Part shown: in pieces, positions 1-6,032 of the stretch
How the letters are laid out: each line of letters begins with the position of its first letter
How positions within the stretch are numbered: position 1 is the stretch's first letter
From: CSP1-4 sp036559965
GTDB taxonomy: Bacteria; Chloroflexota; Limnocylindria; Limnocylindrales; CSP1-4
NCBI GenBank assembly: GCA_036559965.1
Contig: DATBSD010000168.1
Coordinates: 1-6,047 of the forward strand
Length of the DNA stretch: 6,047 bases
Reading direction: 5' to 3'
The notes under the pieces: model-generated
The model's database searches: none
Told to the model about the DNA's origin: nothing
Seen by the model: the letters and a program-made list of their open reading frames with translations, nothing else
Translations under genes and position numbers: made by a program

Positions 1-24
1 TCGAGGTCGAGCCGAGTTGAACGC

Positions 25-31
25 AGGGAGG
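25..31 (+). promoter_or_regulatory. Ribosome binding site of fabH
   Basis: AGGGAGG lies nine bases before the ATG at 41. It decides the start, since the reading frame is open to the left edge of the window and also offers a TTG at 17 that would fall before this site. The only bases left of it are 1-24, too few to show a promoter. Confidence 0.75.
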
Positions 32-40
32 CAGGGTCCG

Positions 41-1222
41 ATGCGACCAGCCAGCGTCAGGATCACGGGCTGGGGGATGTATGCGCCGGAGCGCGTGCTG
101 ACCAACGCCGACCTCGAGCGGCTGGTCGACACGTCCGACGAGTGGATCCGCTCGCGGACGGGCATCCGCGAGCGACGCGTGGCCGCGCCGCACGAATCGA
201 CCGCCACGCTGGCCGCCGTGGCCGCCAAGCGTGCCATCGCCGTGGCCGGCATCGATGCCGACGAGATCGACCTCATCCTGGTGGCGACGCTGACGCCCGA
301 CTACTGGATGCCATCGACCGCGGCACTGGTCAAGGAGGCCATCGGCAACAGTCGGGCGGCGGCCATGGATGTCATGGCCGCCTGCTCGGGCTTCGTATAC
401 GCCTATGCCACCGCTGACGCCTACGTCCGCTCCGGCATGTACCGCCACGTGCTCGTCTGTGGCGCCGAGCTGCTGACCCGCTTCCTCGACTTCACCGACC
501 GCAACACCTGCATCCTCTTCGGCGATGGCGCCGGCGCTGTCGTCGTCTCGGCCTCGGACGAGGAGGGCGGCGGGATGGGCGGCCTGGAGCTGACGACCGA
601 CCCCGATGGCGCCTACATGATCTGGCTGCCATCGGGCGGCTCGCGCAGCCCGGCCAGCCTGGAGACGATCCGGCGCGGCGAGCACTTCGTGCGCATGGAA
701 GGCAAGGAGACGTACCGCTTCGCGACCAAGACCCTGGCCACGTCGGCGCTGACGGCCATCGAACGGGCAGGCTGGACACTCGACGAGATCGACCTGGTCA
801 TCCCGCACCAGGCCAACGTCCGGATCATCGAGTCCGTTGCCCGAGGACTCGACATCCCGATGGACAAGATGTTCGTGAACGTCGATCGCTACGGCAACAC
901 ATCGGCGGCCTCGGTCGGCATCGCGCTCGCCGAGGCTGTCGATTCGGGCCGCATCAAGGTCGGCGACAAGATCGTCCTCGTCGCCTTCGGCGCCGGCTTC
1001 ACCTCGGGCGCGGTGGCCCTCGAGTGGACCGCCGATCCTCTGCACGGCAAGCGTGCCGAGTCGGTCGCTCCGGTGGCCAGCGTCCGGGCCCCGCTCGACT
1101 GGGACTCGGTCGACCCGATGCCCCCGCGCCTGATGGCCGCCCTCGAGGCCGGCCCGCCCGTGCCGCTCGACGACGTGGTGCCGGGCGAGCCCGCGCACGC
1201 CCACAAGGAGGTCCCCGCATGA
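41..1222 (+). CDS. fabH: 3-oxoacyl-ACP synthase III (KAS III) with C-terminal extension
   Basis: It catalyses the initiating condensation of fatty acid synthesis, joining an acyl-CoA primer to malonyl-ACP in the cytoplasm. The 393-residue protein follows E. coli FabH (recalled sequence, 317 aa) almost throughout: N-terminal SDEWIRSRTGIRER block (32-45), catalytic Cys115 in AACSGF, His256 in PHQAN and Asn286 in YGNTSAA, the complete Cys-His-Asn triad. GDGAGA is at 161-166. Homology ends near LEW (327-329); residues 330-393 are an extra Pro/Ala-rich tail absent from ordinary FabH. Met90 stands where E. coli has pocket residue Phe87, and Ser322 replaces the Trp of GFTWG. ATG at 41 is preferred over TTG at 17 because AGGGAGG lies 9 bases before it and the family begins a few residues before ITGWG. 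The stop overlaps the fabG start by four bases, so the genes are probably co-transcribed and translationally coupled. Identity as KAS III is very secure; primer specificity is not visible. Confidence 0.96.
   Translation: MRPASVRITGWGMYAPERVLTNADLERLVDTSDEWIRSRTGIRERRVAAPHESTATLAAVAAKRAIAVAGIDADEIDLILVATLTPDYWMPSTAALVKEAIGNSRAAAMDVMAACSGFVYAYATADAYVRSGMYRHVLVCGAELLTRFLDFTDRNTCILFGDGAGAVVVSASDEEGGGMGGLELTTDPDGAYMIWLPSGGSRSPASLETIRRGEHFVRMEGKETYRFATKTLATSALTAIERAGWTLDEIDLVIPHQANVRIIESVARGLDIPMDKMFVNVDRYGNTSAASVGIALAEAVDSGRIKVGDKIVLVAFGAGFTSGAVALEWTADPLHGKRAESVAPVASVRAPLDWDSVDPMPPRLMAALEAGPPVPLDDVVPGEPAHAHKEVPA
1205..1212 (+). promoter_or_regulatory. Strong ribosome binding site of fabG
   Basis: AAGGAGGT, a full match to the 16S anti-Shine-Dalgarno complement, lies six bases before the ATG at 1219. 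It is inside the last codons of fabH, where it encodes Lys-Glu-Val. It is the strongest such site in the window. It fixes the fabG start at 1219 even though the frame is open further upstream. Confidence 0.85.
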
Positions 1223-1968
1223 TCGACCTGACCGGACGGAGCGCCGTCGTGACCGGCGGCTCACGGGGCATCGGTCGCGCCATCGGCCTGCGCCTGGCAC
1301 GGCAGGGGGCGGACGTCTGCTTCAGCTATCGCGGCAACGAGGCGGCCGCCGAGTCGACCGTAGCCGATATCGTTGGCCTCGGCCGGCGCGCGCTGGCGGT
1401 CCAGGGCGACGCCGCCGACCCGGAGGCTGCGGATCACCTGGTCAAGTCGGCCCTCGAGGCCTACGGCAAGGTCGACATCCTGGTCAACAATGCAGGCATC
1501 ACGCGCGATGACCTGATCATGCGCATGAGCGTCGACGCCTTCCGGTCGGTCCTCGAGACCAACCTCTTCGGCGCTTTCTACGCCATCAAGGCCGTCACGC
1601 GGCCGATGCTCAAGGCGCGCAGCGGTCGCATCGTGAACATCACCAGCGTCTCCGGTCAGGCCGGCCAGATGGGCCAGGCCAACTACTCGTCCGCCAAGGC
1701 CGGGCTCATCGGCCTGACCAAGGCCACGGCCCGCGAGCTGGCCAGCCGCGGTATCACCTGCAACGCCGTGGCGCCGGGCTTCGTGCTGACCGAGCTGACC
1801 CAGGACCTGGCCCAGCCGTTGCAGGACGAGATCACCTCGCGCACGCCGCTGGGGCGCTTCGGGACGACCGAGGAGATCGCCGACGCCGTGGCCTTCCTGG
1901 TCTCGGACGAAGCCGCCTTCATCACCGGCCAGGTGCTGGCCGTCGATGGCGGCCTGGTCATGATGTAG
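1219..1968 (+). CDS. fabG: 3-oxoacyl-ACP reductase (SDR family)
   Basis: NADPH-dependent reduction of 3-oxoacyl-ACP to 3-hydroxyacyl-ACP, the first reductive step of the fatty acid elongation cycle. The 249-residue protein is a classical short-chain dehydrogenase of normal FabG length. The Rossmann motif TGGSRGIG is at 12-19, NNAG at 90-93, and the catalytic tetrad is Asn115, Ser143, Tyr156 and Lys160, with the usual 13-residue Ser-Tyr and four-residue Tyr-Lys spacing. The APGFVLTEL segment (185-193) and C-terminal GQVLAVDGG also match FabG. ATG 1219 is chosen for its ideal ribosome binding site and the 4-base ATGA overlap with fabH. SDR enzymes are diverse and other hydroxyacyl reductases look alike, but position directly behind fabH supports a fatty acid synthesis role. 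No fabD, acpP or fabF is visible in the window; other fab genes may lie upstream. Confidence 0.93.
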   Translation: MIDLTGRSAVVTGGSRGIGRAIGLRLARQGADVCFSYRGNEAAAESTVADIVGLGRRALAVQGDAADPEAADHLVKSALEAYGKVDILVNNAGITRDDLIMRMSVDAFRSVLETNLFGAFYAIKAVTRPMLKARSGRIVNITSVSGQAGQMGQANYSSAKAGLIGLTKATARELASRGITCNAVAPGFVLTELTQDLAQPLQDEITSRTPLGRFGTTEEIADAVAFLVSDEAAFITGQVLAVDGGLVMM

Positions 1969-1982
1969 TCAGCGCCTAGACT
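1955..1982 (+). promoter_or_regulatory. Candidate promoter for the persulfide dioxygenase gene
   Basis: TGGTCA (1955-1960) and TAGACT (1977-1982) each match the sigma-70 type -35 and -10 consensus at four of six positions, with a 16-base spacer. Six bases after the -10 hexamer comes the GTG start at 1989, the usual distance to a transcription start, so the mRNA could be leaderless. The following gene lacks a well-spaced Shine-Dalgarno: GAGG at 1983-1986 is only two bases from the GTG. The -35 element overlaps the end of fabG. In GC-rich DNA such matches can arise by chance. Confidence 0.35.
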
Positions 1983-1988
1983 GAGGCG

Positions 1989-3380
1989 GTGGAGATCCGC
2001 CAGTTCGACCTGCCGGGCCTGGGCCACCTGAGCGCGCTGCTGGTCGACGAGACCAGCGGCCGGGCCGCGGTCATCGATCCCCGGCGAGACGTCGACATCT
2101 ACCTCGAGGCGGTCGCTCGACGGGGCCTTCGCATCGGCCACGTGCTTGAGACCCACCTCCATAACGATTACGTCTCTGGTGCCCGCGAACTAGCAGCCCT
2201 GACCGGCGCCAGGCACGTCATCGGGGCGGGAGCCGATCTGGGCACCGACTGCCTGCCGGTCCGCGACGGCCAGACGATCGACGTCGGGCGCCTGCACGTG
2301 ACCGCGCTGGAGACGCCCGGTCATACCCCCGAGCATGTCAGCTACGCCGTCCGCAACGCCGGCACCGGCGCGGGCGCTGGCCCGGAGGCCATCTTCACGG
2401 GCGGCTCGATGCTCGTCGGCTCCGTCGGCCGGACCGACCTGCTGGGCGCCGAGCACGCCCGACCATACGCGCTCGACATGCATCGTTCGCTGCACCAGGC
2501 GCTCCTCCGCCAGCCGGACGAGACGGGCATCCTGCCCACCCATGGCGCCGGCTCGCTCTGCTCGCGAGGCATCGGCGAGGCGTGGTCGAGCACGGTCGGC
2601 ATCGAGCGCGCGACCGATCCGCTGCTGGCAATCGAGGACCCCGACGCCTTCGCCGATGCGCTGCTCGCCGGACAGCCGGCCTACCCGCGCTACTTCGCCC
2701 GGATGCGCAGCCTCAACCGGGCGGGGCCAAGGATGCTCGGCGCCATCCCGGAACCGCAGCCGCTGGACGTGCCGGCCGTTCGCGATCGCCTGGCCGGCGG
2801 CGCCCAGCTCATCGACCTGCGCCGAGCCGCCGCGTTCGCCGCGGCGTACGTGCCGGGGTCCGTCTCCCTGCCCGCCGACGCCTCGTTCGGGACGTGGCTG
2901 GGCTGGGTCGTCGAACCCGACCGGCCGCTCGTCCTGTTGCTGCCCCAGCCGGCGGCCTGGGATGACGCCGTCCGCCAGGCGTTGCGCGTCGGCTACGACA
3001 CGATCGTCGGCTATCTCGACGGTGGCCTCGAGGCCTGGCACGCCGCCGGTGGTCAGGTCGCCGCCGGGCAGGCCCGGACGGTCCTCGAGCTGGCCGCGGC
3101 GATGCAAGGCTCGGAGCCGCCGCTGGTCCTCGACGTGCGTCAGGCAGACGAGTACGCATCGGCCCACGTGCCCGGATCGCAGCACCTGATGGCCGGCGAC
3201 CTGCCCGATCGCCTCGCCGAGCTGCCGCGCGACCGCGCCATCGCGACCATCTGCGCCAGTGGCTATCGGTCCTCGGTGGCAGCCAGCCTGCTGCGGCAGG
3301 CCGGATTCCAGGATGTCGCCTGGGTCGAGGGCGGCGTGCCGACCTGGCAGGCGGCCGGGCTGCCGGTCGAGATCGGCTGA
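1989..3380 (+). CDS. CstB-like persulfide dioxygenase with two rhodanese domains
   Basis: Probably a cytoplasmic non-heme iron enzyme that oxidises persulfides (glutathione, other thiol or protein persulfide) to sulfite, coupled to sulfurtransfer. In the 463-residue protein, residues 1-200 are a metallo-beta-lactamase fold of the ETHE1 type: THLHNDY (55-61), PGHTPEH (110-116), Asp150 in VGRTD and THGAGSLC (184-191). By family comparison the iron ligands are His56, His112 and Asp150; Tyr61 replaces the last His of HxHxDH. Residues about 257-355 form a rhodanese-like domain whose active loop (near 318-324) has no cysteine, so it should be inactive. Residues about 365-461 form a second rhodanese with active Cys422 in CASGYRS. 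The same order (dioxygenase, pseudo-rhodanese, rhodanese) is known from Staphylococcus aureus CstB. GTG 1989 is chosen because it directly precedes the conserved EIRQFDLPGLGH start. It lies 20 bases after fabG. The fold assignment is strong; the exact thiol substrate is unknown. Confidence 0.9.
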   Translation: MEIRQFDLPGLGHLSALLVDETSGRAAVIDPRRDVDIYLEAVARRGLRIGHVLETHLHNDYVSGARELAALTGARHVIGAGADLGTDCLPVRDGQTIDVGRLHVTALETPGHTPEHVSYAVRNAGTGAGAGPEAIFTGGSMLVGSVGRTDLLGAEHARPYALDMHRSLHQALLRQPDETGILPTHGAGSLCSRGIGEAWSSTVGIERATDPLLAIEDPDAFADALLAGQPAYPRYFARMRSLNRAGPRMLGAIPEPQPLDVPAVRDRLAGGAQLIDLRRAAAFAAAYVPGSVSLPADASFGTWLGWVVEPDRPLVLLLPQPAAWDDAVRQALRVGYDTIVGYLDGGLEAWHAAGGQVAAGQARTVLELAAAMQGSEPPLVLDVRQADEYASAHVPGSQHLMAGDLPDRLAELPRDRAIATICASGYRSSVAASLLRQAGFQDVAWVEGGVPTWQAAGLPVEIG

Positions 3381-3417
3381 CGGCGCCGCCGATGGTCGAG
3401 CTCAGCTGATGGCGCCG
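3381..3417. terminator. Possible bidirectional terminator hairpin between convergent genes
   Basis: CGGCGCC (3381-3387) and GGCGCCG (3411-3417) are perfect 7-base inverted repeats flanking a 23-base loop. The left arm starts right after the stop codon of the plus-strand gene; the right arm lies in the last codons of the minus-strand transporter gene. There is no T-tract on either side, so this is not a standard intrinsic terminator. The loop is long, and GC-rich coding DNA gives such repeats easily. The whole gap between the two stop codons is only 21 bases. Confidence 0.25.
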
Positions 3418-4748
3418 ACGGCGGCCGACCCCAGGAGCACGGCGTCGAGCACGATGACGAGGCCGATGCTGGCGGCCGCCAGGCCGTTGCGCAGCCGGCC
3501 GTTGACGTGCCGCCCGAGCAGCGCGCGATCGTTGACCAACCGGAACATGAAGAGCAGCACGACCGGCAGCAGGAGGCCCTGCAGATACTGGCTGCCGACG
3601 ATGAGCGCGATGGGGTCGAGGCCGGGGATGAGGACGACGATGGCGCCGGCGAAGAGGACGAAGGTGTAGAGGCCGAAGAAGACGGGCGCATCGCGGAAGC
3701 GCATGCCCACGCCCGACTCCCAGCCGAACGCCTCGCAGATGACGTAGGCCGTGCTCAGGGGCATGATCGTGGCGGCCAGCACGCTGGCCCCGAAGAGGCC
3801 GATCGAGAACAGCAGCGTGGACAGCCCGCCTGCGACCGGTCCCAGCGCGGCCGCGGCGTCGGCTGCGCTGCCGATCGTGGTGCCGGTGGCGTAGAGGGTC
3901 GTCGCCGTGGCAACGACGATGAAGACCGCGACGACATTGGTCCAGATTGAGCCGACCACGGCATCCGCCTGCTCGAGGCCGAGCTCCTCTTCGTCGATGC
4001 CTTTCTCGGCCACCGCGGACTGCAGGTAGAACTGCATGTACGGCGTGATCGTGGTGCCCACCACGGCGACCATCAGCAGCAGCAGGGCAGGGTCGAGGCC
4101 GCTCAGGTCGGGTGTCACGAGGGCCCGGCCGACCTCGCCCCAGTCCGGGCCAGCCAGGAAGGCGGAGGCGATGTAGGCCACGAACACGAGCATCACGGCC
4201 AGGAAGACCTTCTCGACGGTGCGGTAGTTGGCGAACAGCACCAGCGCCCAGATGGCGATTGCTACGACCGGTACCGTGATCAGGCTTGGCACGCCGAGGA
4301 TCCCCAGCGCGGCGCCGGCACCGGCGAACTCGGCGACCGTGTTGGCCAGATTGGCGACCAGCAGGACGACCATCGCCAGGACGGTCCAGCGCACCCCGAA
4401 GCGATCGCGGATGAGGTCCGAGAGGCCCTGGCCGGTCACGACGCCGAGGCGCGCCGCCATCTCCTGCACGACGGCCAGGATAAGCATCGTGATGGGGAAG
4501 AGCCACAGCAGCTGGAGGCCTGTGGTGGCGCCCATCACCGAGTACGTCGTGATACCGCCGGCGTCATTGCCGGCGATGCCAGCGATGAGCCCCGGGCCCA
4601 TGACGGCCAGGAACGCGAGCAGGCCCCGGCGTCGGAAGCGCGAACGGAGGCGCAGGCTGCGATCGCCCCACACCGATCGCAGTCGAGCTCGCAGCCCGGC
4701 CGACCGGCGCCGCCGGTGGCGCCGCGGCGCCGACGCGGTTCCCGTCAC
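3402..4748 (-). CDS. Nramp-family divalent metal transporter, probable Mg2+ type (NRMT-like)
   Basis: Inner-membrane secondary transporter of the SLC11/Nramp fold, 448 residues. About eleven hydrophobic segments follow a cytoplasmic N-terminus (roughly 44-62, 75-97, 121-145, 155-174, 178-200, 220-245, 264-285, 303-335, 353-376, 383-405, 420-443). The family block QEMAARLGVVTGQGLSDLI (95-113) is clear. The TM1 metal motif reads D62-A-G-G instead of DPGN and the TM6 motif reads T235-P-Y instead of MPH. The Asp is kept, but the Asn and the thioether Met that select Mn/Fe are gone. Nramp-related magnesium transporters are known to differ at these places, and the upstream gene encodes a MgtE-like magnesium sensor, so Mg2+ (perhaps also Mn2+) is the inferred substrate. 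The first 41 residues contain 16 Arg. The GTG start at 4748 overlaps the preceding stop as GTGA and lacks a good Shine-Dalgarno, suggesting translational coupling; a GTG at 4673 is a weaker alternative. Fold very secure; substrate moderately so. Confidence 0.9.
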   Translation of the reverse strand: MTGTASAPRRHRRRRSAGLRARLRSVWGDRSLRLRSRFRRRGLLAFLAVMGPGLIAGIAGNDAGGITTYSVMGATTGLQLLWLFPITMLILAVVQEMAARLGVVTGQGLSDLIRDRFGVRWTVLAMVVLLVANLANTVAEFAGAGAALGILGVPSLITVPVVAIAIWALVLFANYRTVEKVFLAVMLVFVAYIASAFLAGPDWGEVGRALVTPDLSGLDPALLLLMVAVVGTTITPYMQFYLQSAVAEKGIDEEELGLEQADAVVGSIWTNVVAVFIVVATATTLYATGTTIGSAADAAAALGPVAGGLSTLLFSIGLFGASVLAATIMPLSTAYVICEAFGWESGVGMRFRDAPVFFGLYTFVLFAGAIVVLIPGLDPIALIVGSQYLQGLLLPVVLLFMFRLVNDRALLGRHVNGRLRNGLAAASIGLVIVLDAVLLGSAAVGAIS

Positions 4749-6016
4749 GACCCGCCAGACCGATTGAAGAGGCGAGGCAGACGTCGCTTCCAGGCGCTGG
4801 GCACGACCGTGTCGATGGCGTCATCGACGGTCACGATGCCGACCAGGCGGCCGGTGGCATCGACGACCGGCACGGCCAGTAGGTTGTAGTGCGCGACGAC
4901 CTGGGCGACCTCGTCCTCGTCGGCGAGCACTTCGACCGCGGCCGGATCCTCGATCATGAATTCCCGGATCGGCCGATCCGGGGCCGAGACGATGAGGTCG
5001 CGCAAAGAGAGCACGCCGCGCAGGCGCTCCTCGTCGTCGACCACGTAGACGTAGTAGATCGTCTCAGCGTCGGGCTCCAGCTCGCGCAGCCTGGCGATGG
5101 CCTGGTCCGCGGTGAGCTGCTCACCCATGGTCACGAACTCGGTGGTCATGATGCCGCCGGCCGAGTCCTCGGGATAGCCGAGCAGCTCGGTCACCTCGTC
5201 GGCCTCTTCGCGATCCATGAGCGGCAGGATCTCGTCCCGGGCGGCGTCCGAGAGGTCGGCGATGAGGTCGGCGGCGTCGTCCGGGCTCATCTCCTCGAGG
5301 ATGTCCGCCGCCCGTTCGGGCTCGAGGTCCTCGATGACCTCGACCTGCGTCTCGGGCTCCATCTCCTCGATGGCGTCCGCCGCCGCCTCGTCGTCGAGGA
5401 CGGCCAGGACGCCGGCCCGGTCGCGCGGTGCCAGCTGGTCGATGATCGAGGCCAGGTCGGCAGGGTGCAGCTCCTGGAGGCCGGCGTGCGGCACGCGCAG
5501 GCGGATGGAGGCGATCGAGGTCTCGACCGGGTCGACGTCCTCCCAGTCGATGTAGCGCTCCGGGACCGGCAGCCGCAGGTTGCGCGCGACCGTCCGATAG
5601 GGCCCCTCGATGCCCAGCCGGCGCAGCAGCCCGGCGGCACCGACGTCGACGGCCACGAGGTGCAGGTTGCCCTCGATCTCGTCGAGCCGGAGGTCGTTGA
5701 CGCGGACGACCTTGCGACCGTCGATGTCGATGATCTGCTTGTCCTGCAGGTCGGCAAAGAGCAGCAGCTCGTTGTCGCGCTGCTGGAACTTGTCGATCTC
5801 GATCGTCGCCGTGGCCAGCTGAGCGCCTCGCGCGTCGAAGCTGGCCACGTCCGCCCAGGGCAGGAAGATGCGCCGCCGATCCGTCTTCACGACAAGGCCC
5901 GTGACCGGCGGATAGCGGTCGCCGATGGCGACGATGAGGTCGGCGACCTTGCCGATCGGCTCCCCGTGGCGATCGAGGACCGGCCGTCCGACGACCTGGC
6001 TGAGGTATACCTGCAT
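4745..6016 (-). CDS. PRC-barrel / MgtE N-domain / CBS-pair protein, putative Mg2+ sensor
   Basis: Soluble 423-residue protein with the cytoplasmic part of an MgtE magnesium channel but no membrane segments. The first 60 residues are a PRC-barrel (LSQVVGRPVLDRHGEPIGKV, 5-24) and about 86-145 looks like a second barrel-type segment (IIDIDGRKVVRVNDLRL, 95-111). Residues about 180-283 are a MgtE_N helical solenoid, followed by SAGGIMTTEFV (285-295), which starts the CBS pair in MgtE (CBS1 about 285-345, CBS2 about 348-405). The protein ends at a basic tail (AWKRRLPRLFNR, 408-419) where MgtE would continue into its plug helix and pore. In MgtE these domains bind Mg2+ and close the pore when Mg2+ is high. 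Here the protein probably senses Mg2+, possibly with nucleotide at the CBS pair, and may act on the transporter encoded next. ATG 6016 has GAGGTG four bases upstream. Domain calls are strong; function in trans is inference. Confidence 0.88.
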   Translation of the reverse strand: MQVYLSQVVGRPVLDRHGEPIGKVADLIVAIGDRYPPVTGLVVKTDRRRIFLPWADVASFDARGAQLATATIEIDKFQQRDNELLLFADLQDKQIIDIDGRKVVRVNDLRLDEIEGNLHLVAVDVGAAGLLRRLGIEGPYRTVARNLRLPVPERYIDWEDVDPVETSIASIRLRVPHAGLQELHPADLASIIDQLAPRDRAGVLAVLDDEAAADAIEEMEPETQVEVIEDLEPERAADILEEMSPDDAADLIADLSDAARDEILPLMDREEADEVTELLGYPEDSAGGIMTTEFVTMGEQLTADQAIARLRELEPDAETIYYVYVVDDEERLRGVLSLRDLIVSAPDRPIREFMIEDPAAVEVLADEDEVAQVVAHYNLLAVPVVDATGRLVGIVTVDDAIDTVVPSAWKRRLPRLFNRSGGS

Positions 6017-6020
6017 CTGC

Positions 6021-6026
6021 CACCTC
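6021..6026 (-). promoter_or_regulatory. Ribosome binding site of the MgtE_N/CBS gene
   Basis: Read on the minus strand, GAGGTG lies four bases before the ATG at 6016-6014. It supports that start rather than one further upstream beyond the window. Confidence 0.65.
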
Positions 6027-6032
6027 GCGAAC

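Noticed and set aside
3..20. Tail of an upstream plus-strand gene (five codons and TGA at 18-20)
   Set aside because: A gene ending 20 bases before fabH is plausible, but five codons cannot support any identification.
17..40. TTG at 17 as the fabH start
   Set aside because: The ribosome binding site at 25-31 lies downstream of it, and family alignment begins a few residues before ITGWG, fitting ATG 41.
1024..1218. Upstream extension of the fabG frame
   Set aside because: The added 65 residues are Arg/Pro/Gly-rich and overlap fabH, while ATG 1219 has a perfect ribosome binding site and gives the normal FabG length.
2190..3185. Minus-strand open frame antisense to the persulfide dioxygenase
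   Set aside because: There is no recognisable motif, and the opposite strand has a fully conserved protein; it is a shadow of GC-biased codons.
2809..4506. Long minus-strand open frame of 565 codons spanning the convergent junction
   Set aside because: The product is a low-complexity Arg/Gly/Pro/Ala string without domains, and it overlaps the well-supported transporter and rhodanese genes in another frame. Long chance frames are expected in DNA this GC-rich.
3402..4748. Naming the transporter mntH
   Set aside because: The DPGN and MPH motifs that define Mn/Fe Nramp transporters are missing, so the symbol would imply an unsupported substrate.
5121..6023. Minus-strand open frame overlapping the MgtE_N/CBS gene in another frame
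   Set aside because: It is Arg/Gly/Pro-rich and without motifs, whereas the frame starting at 6016 has clear PRC, MgtE_N and CBS domains.
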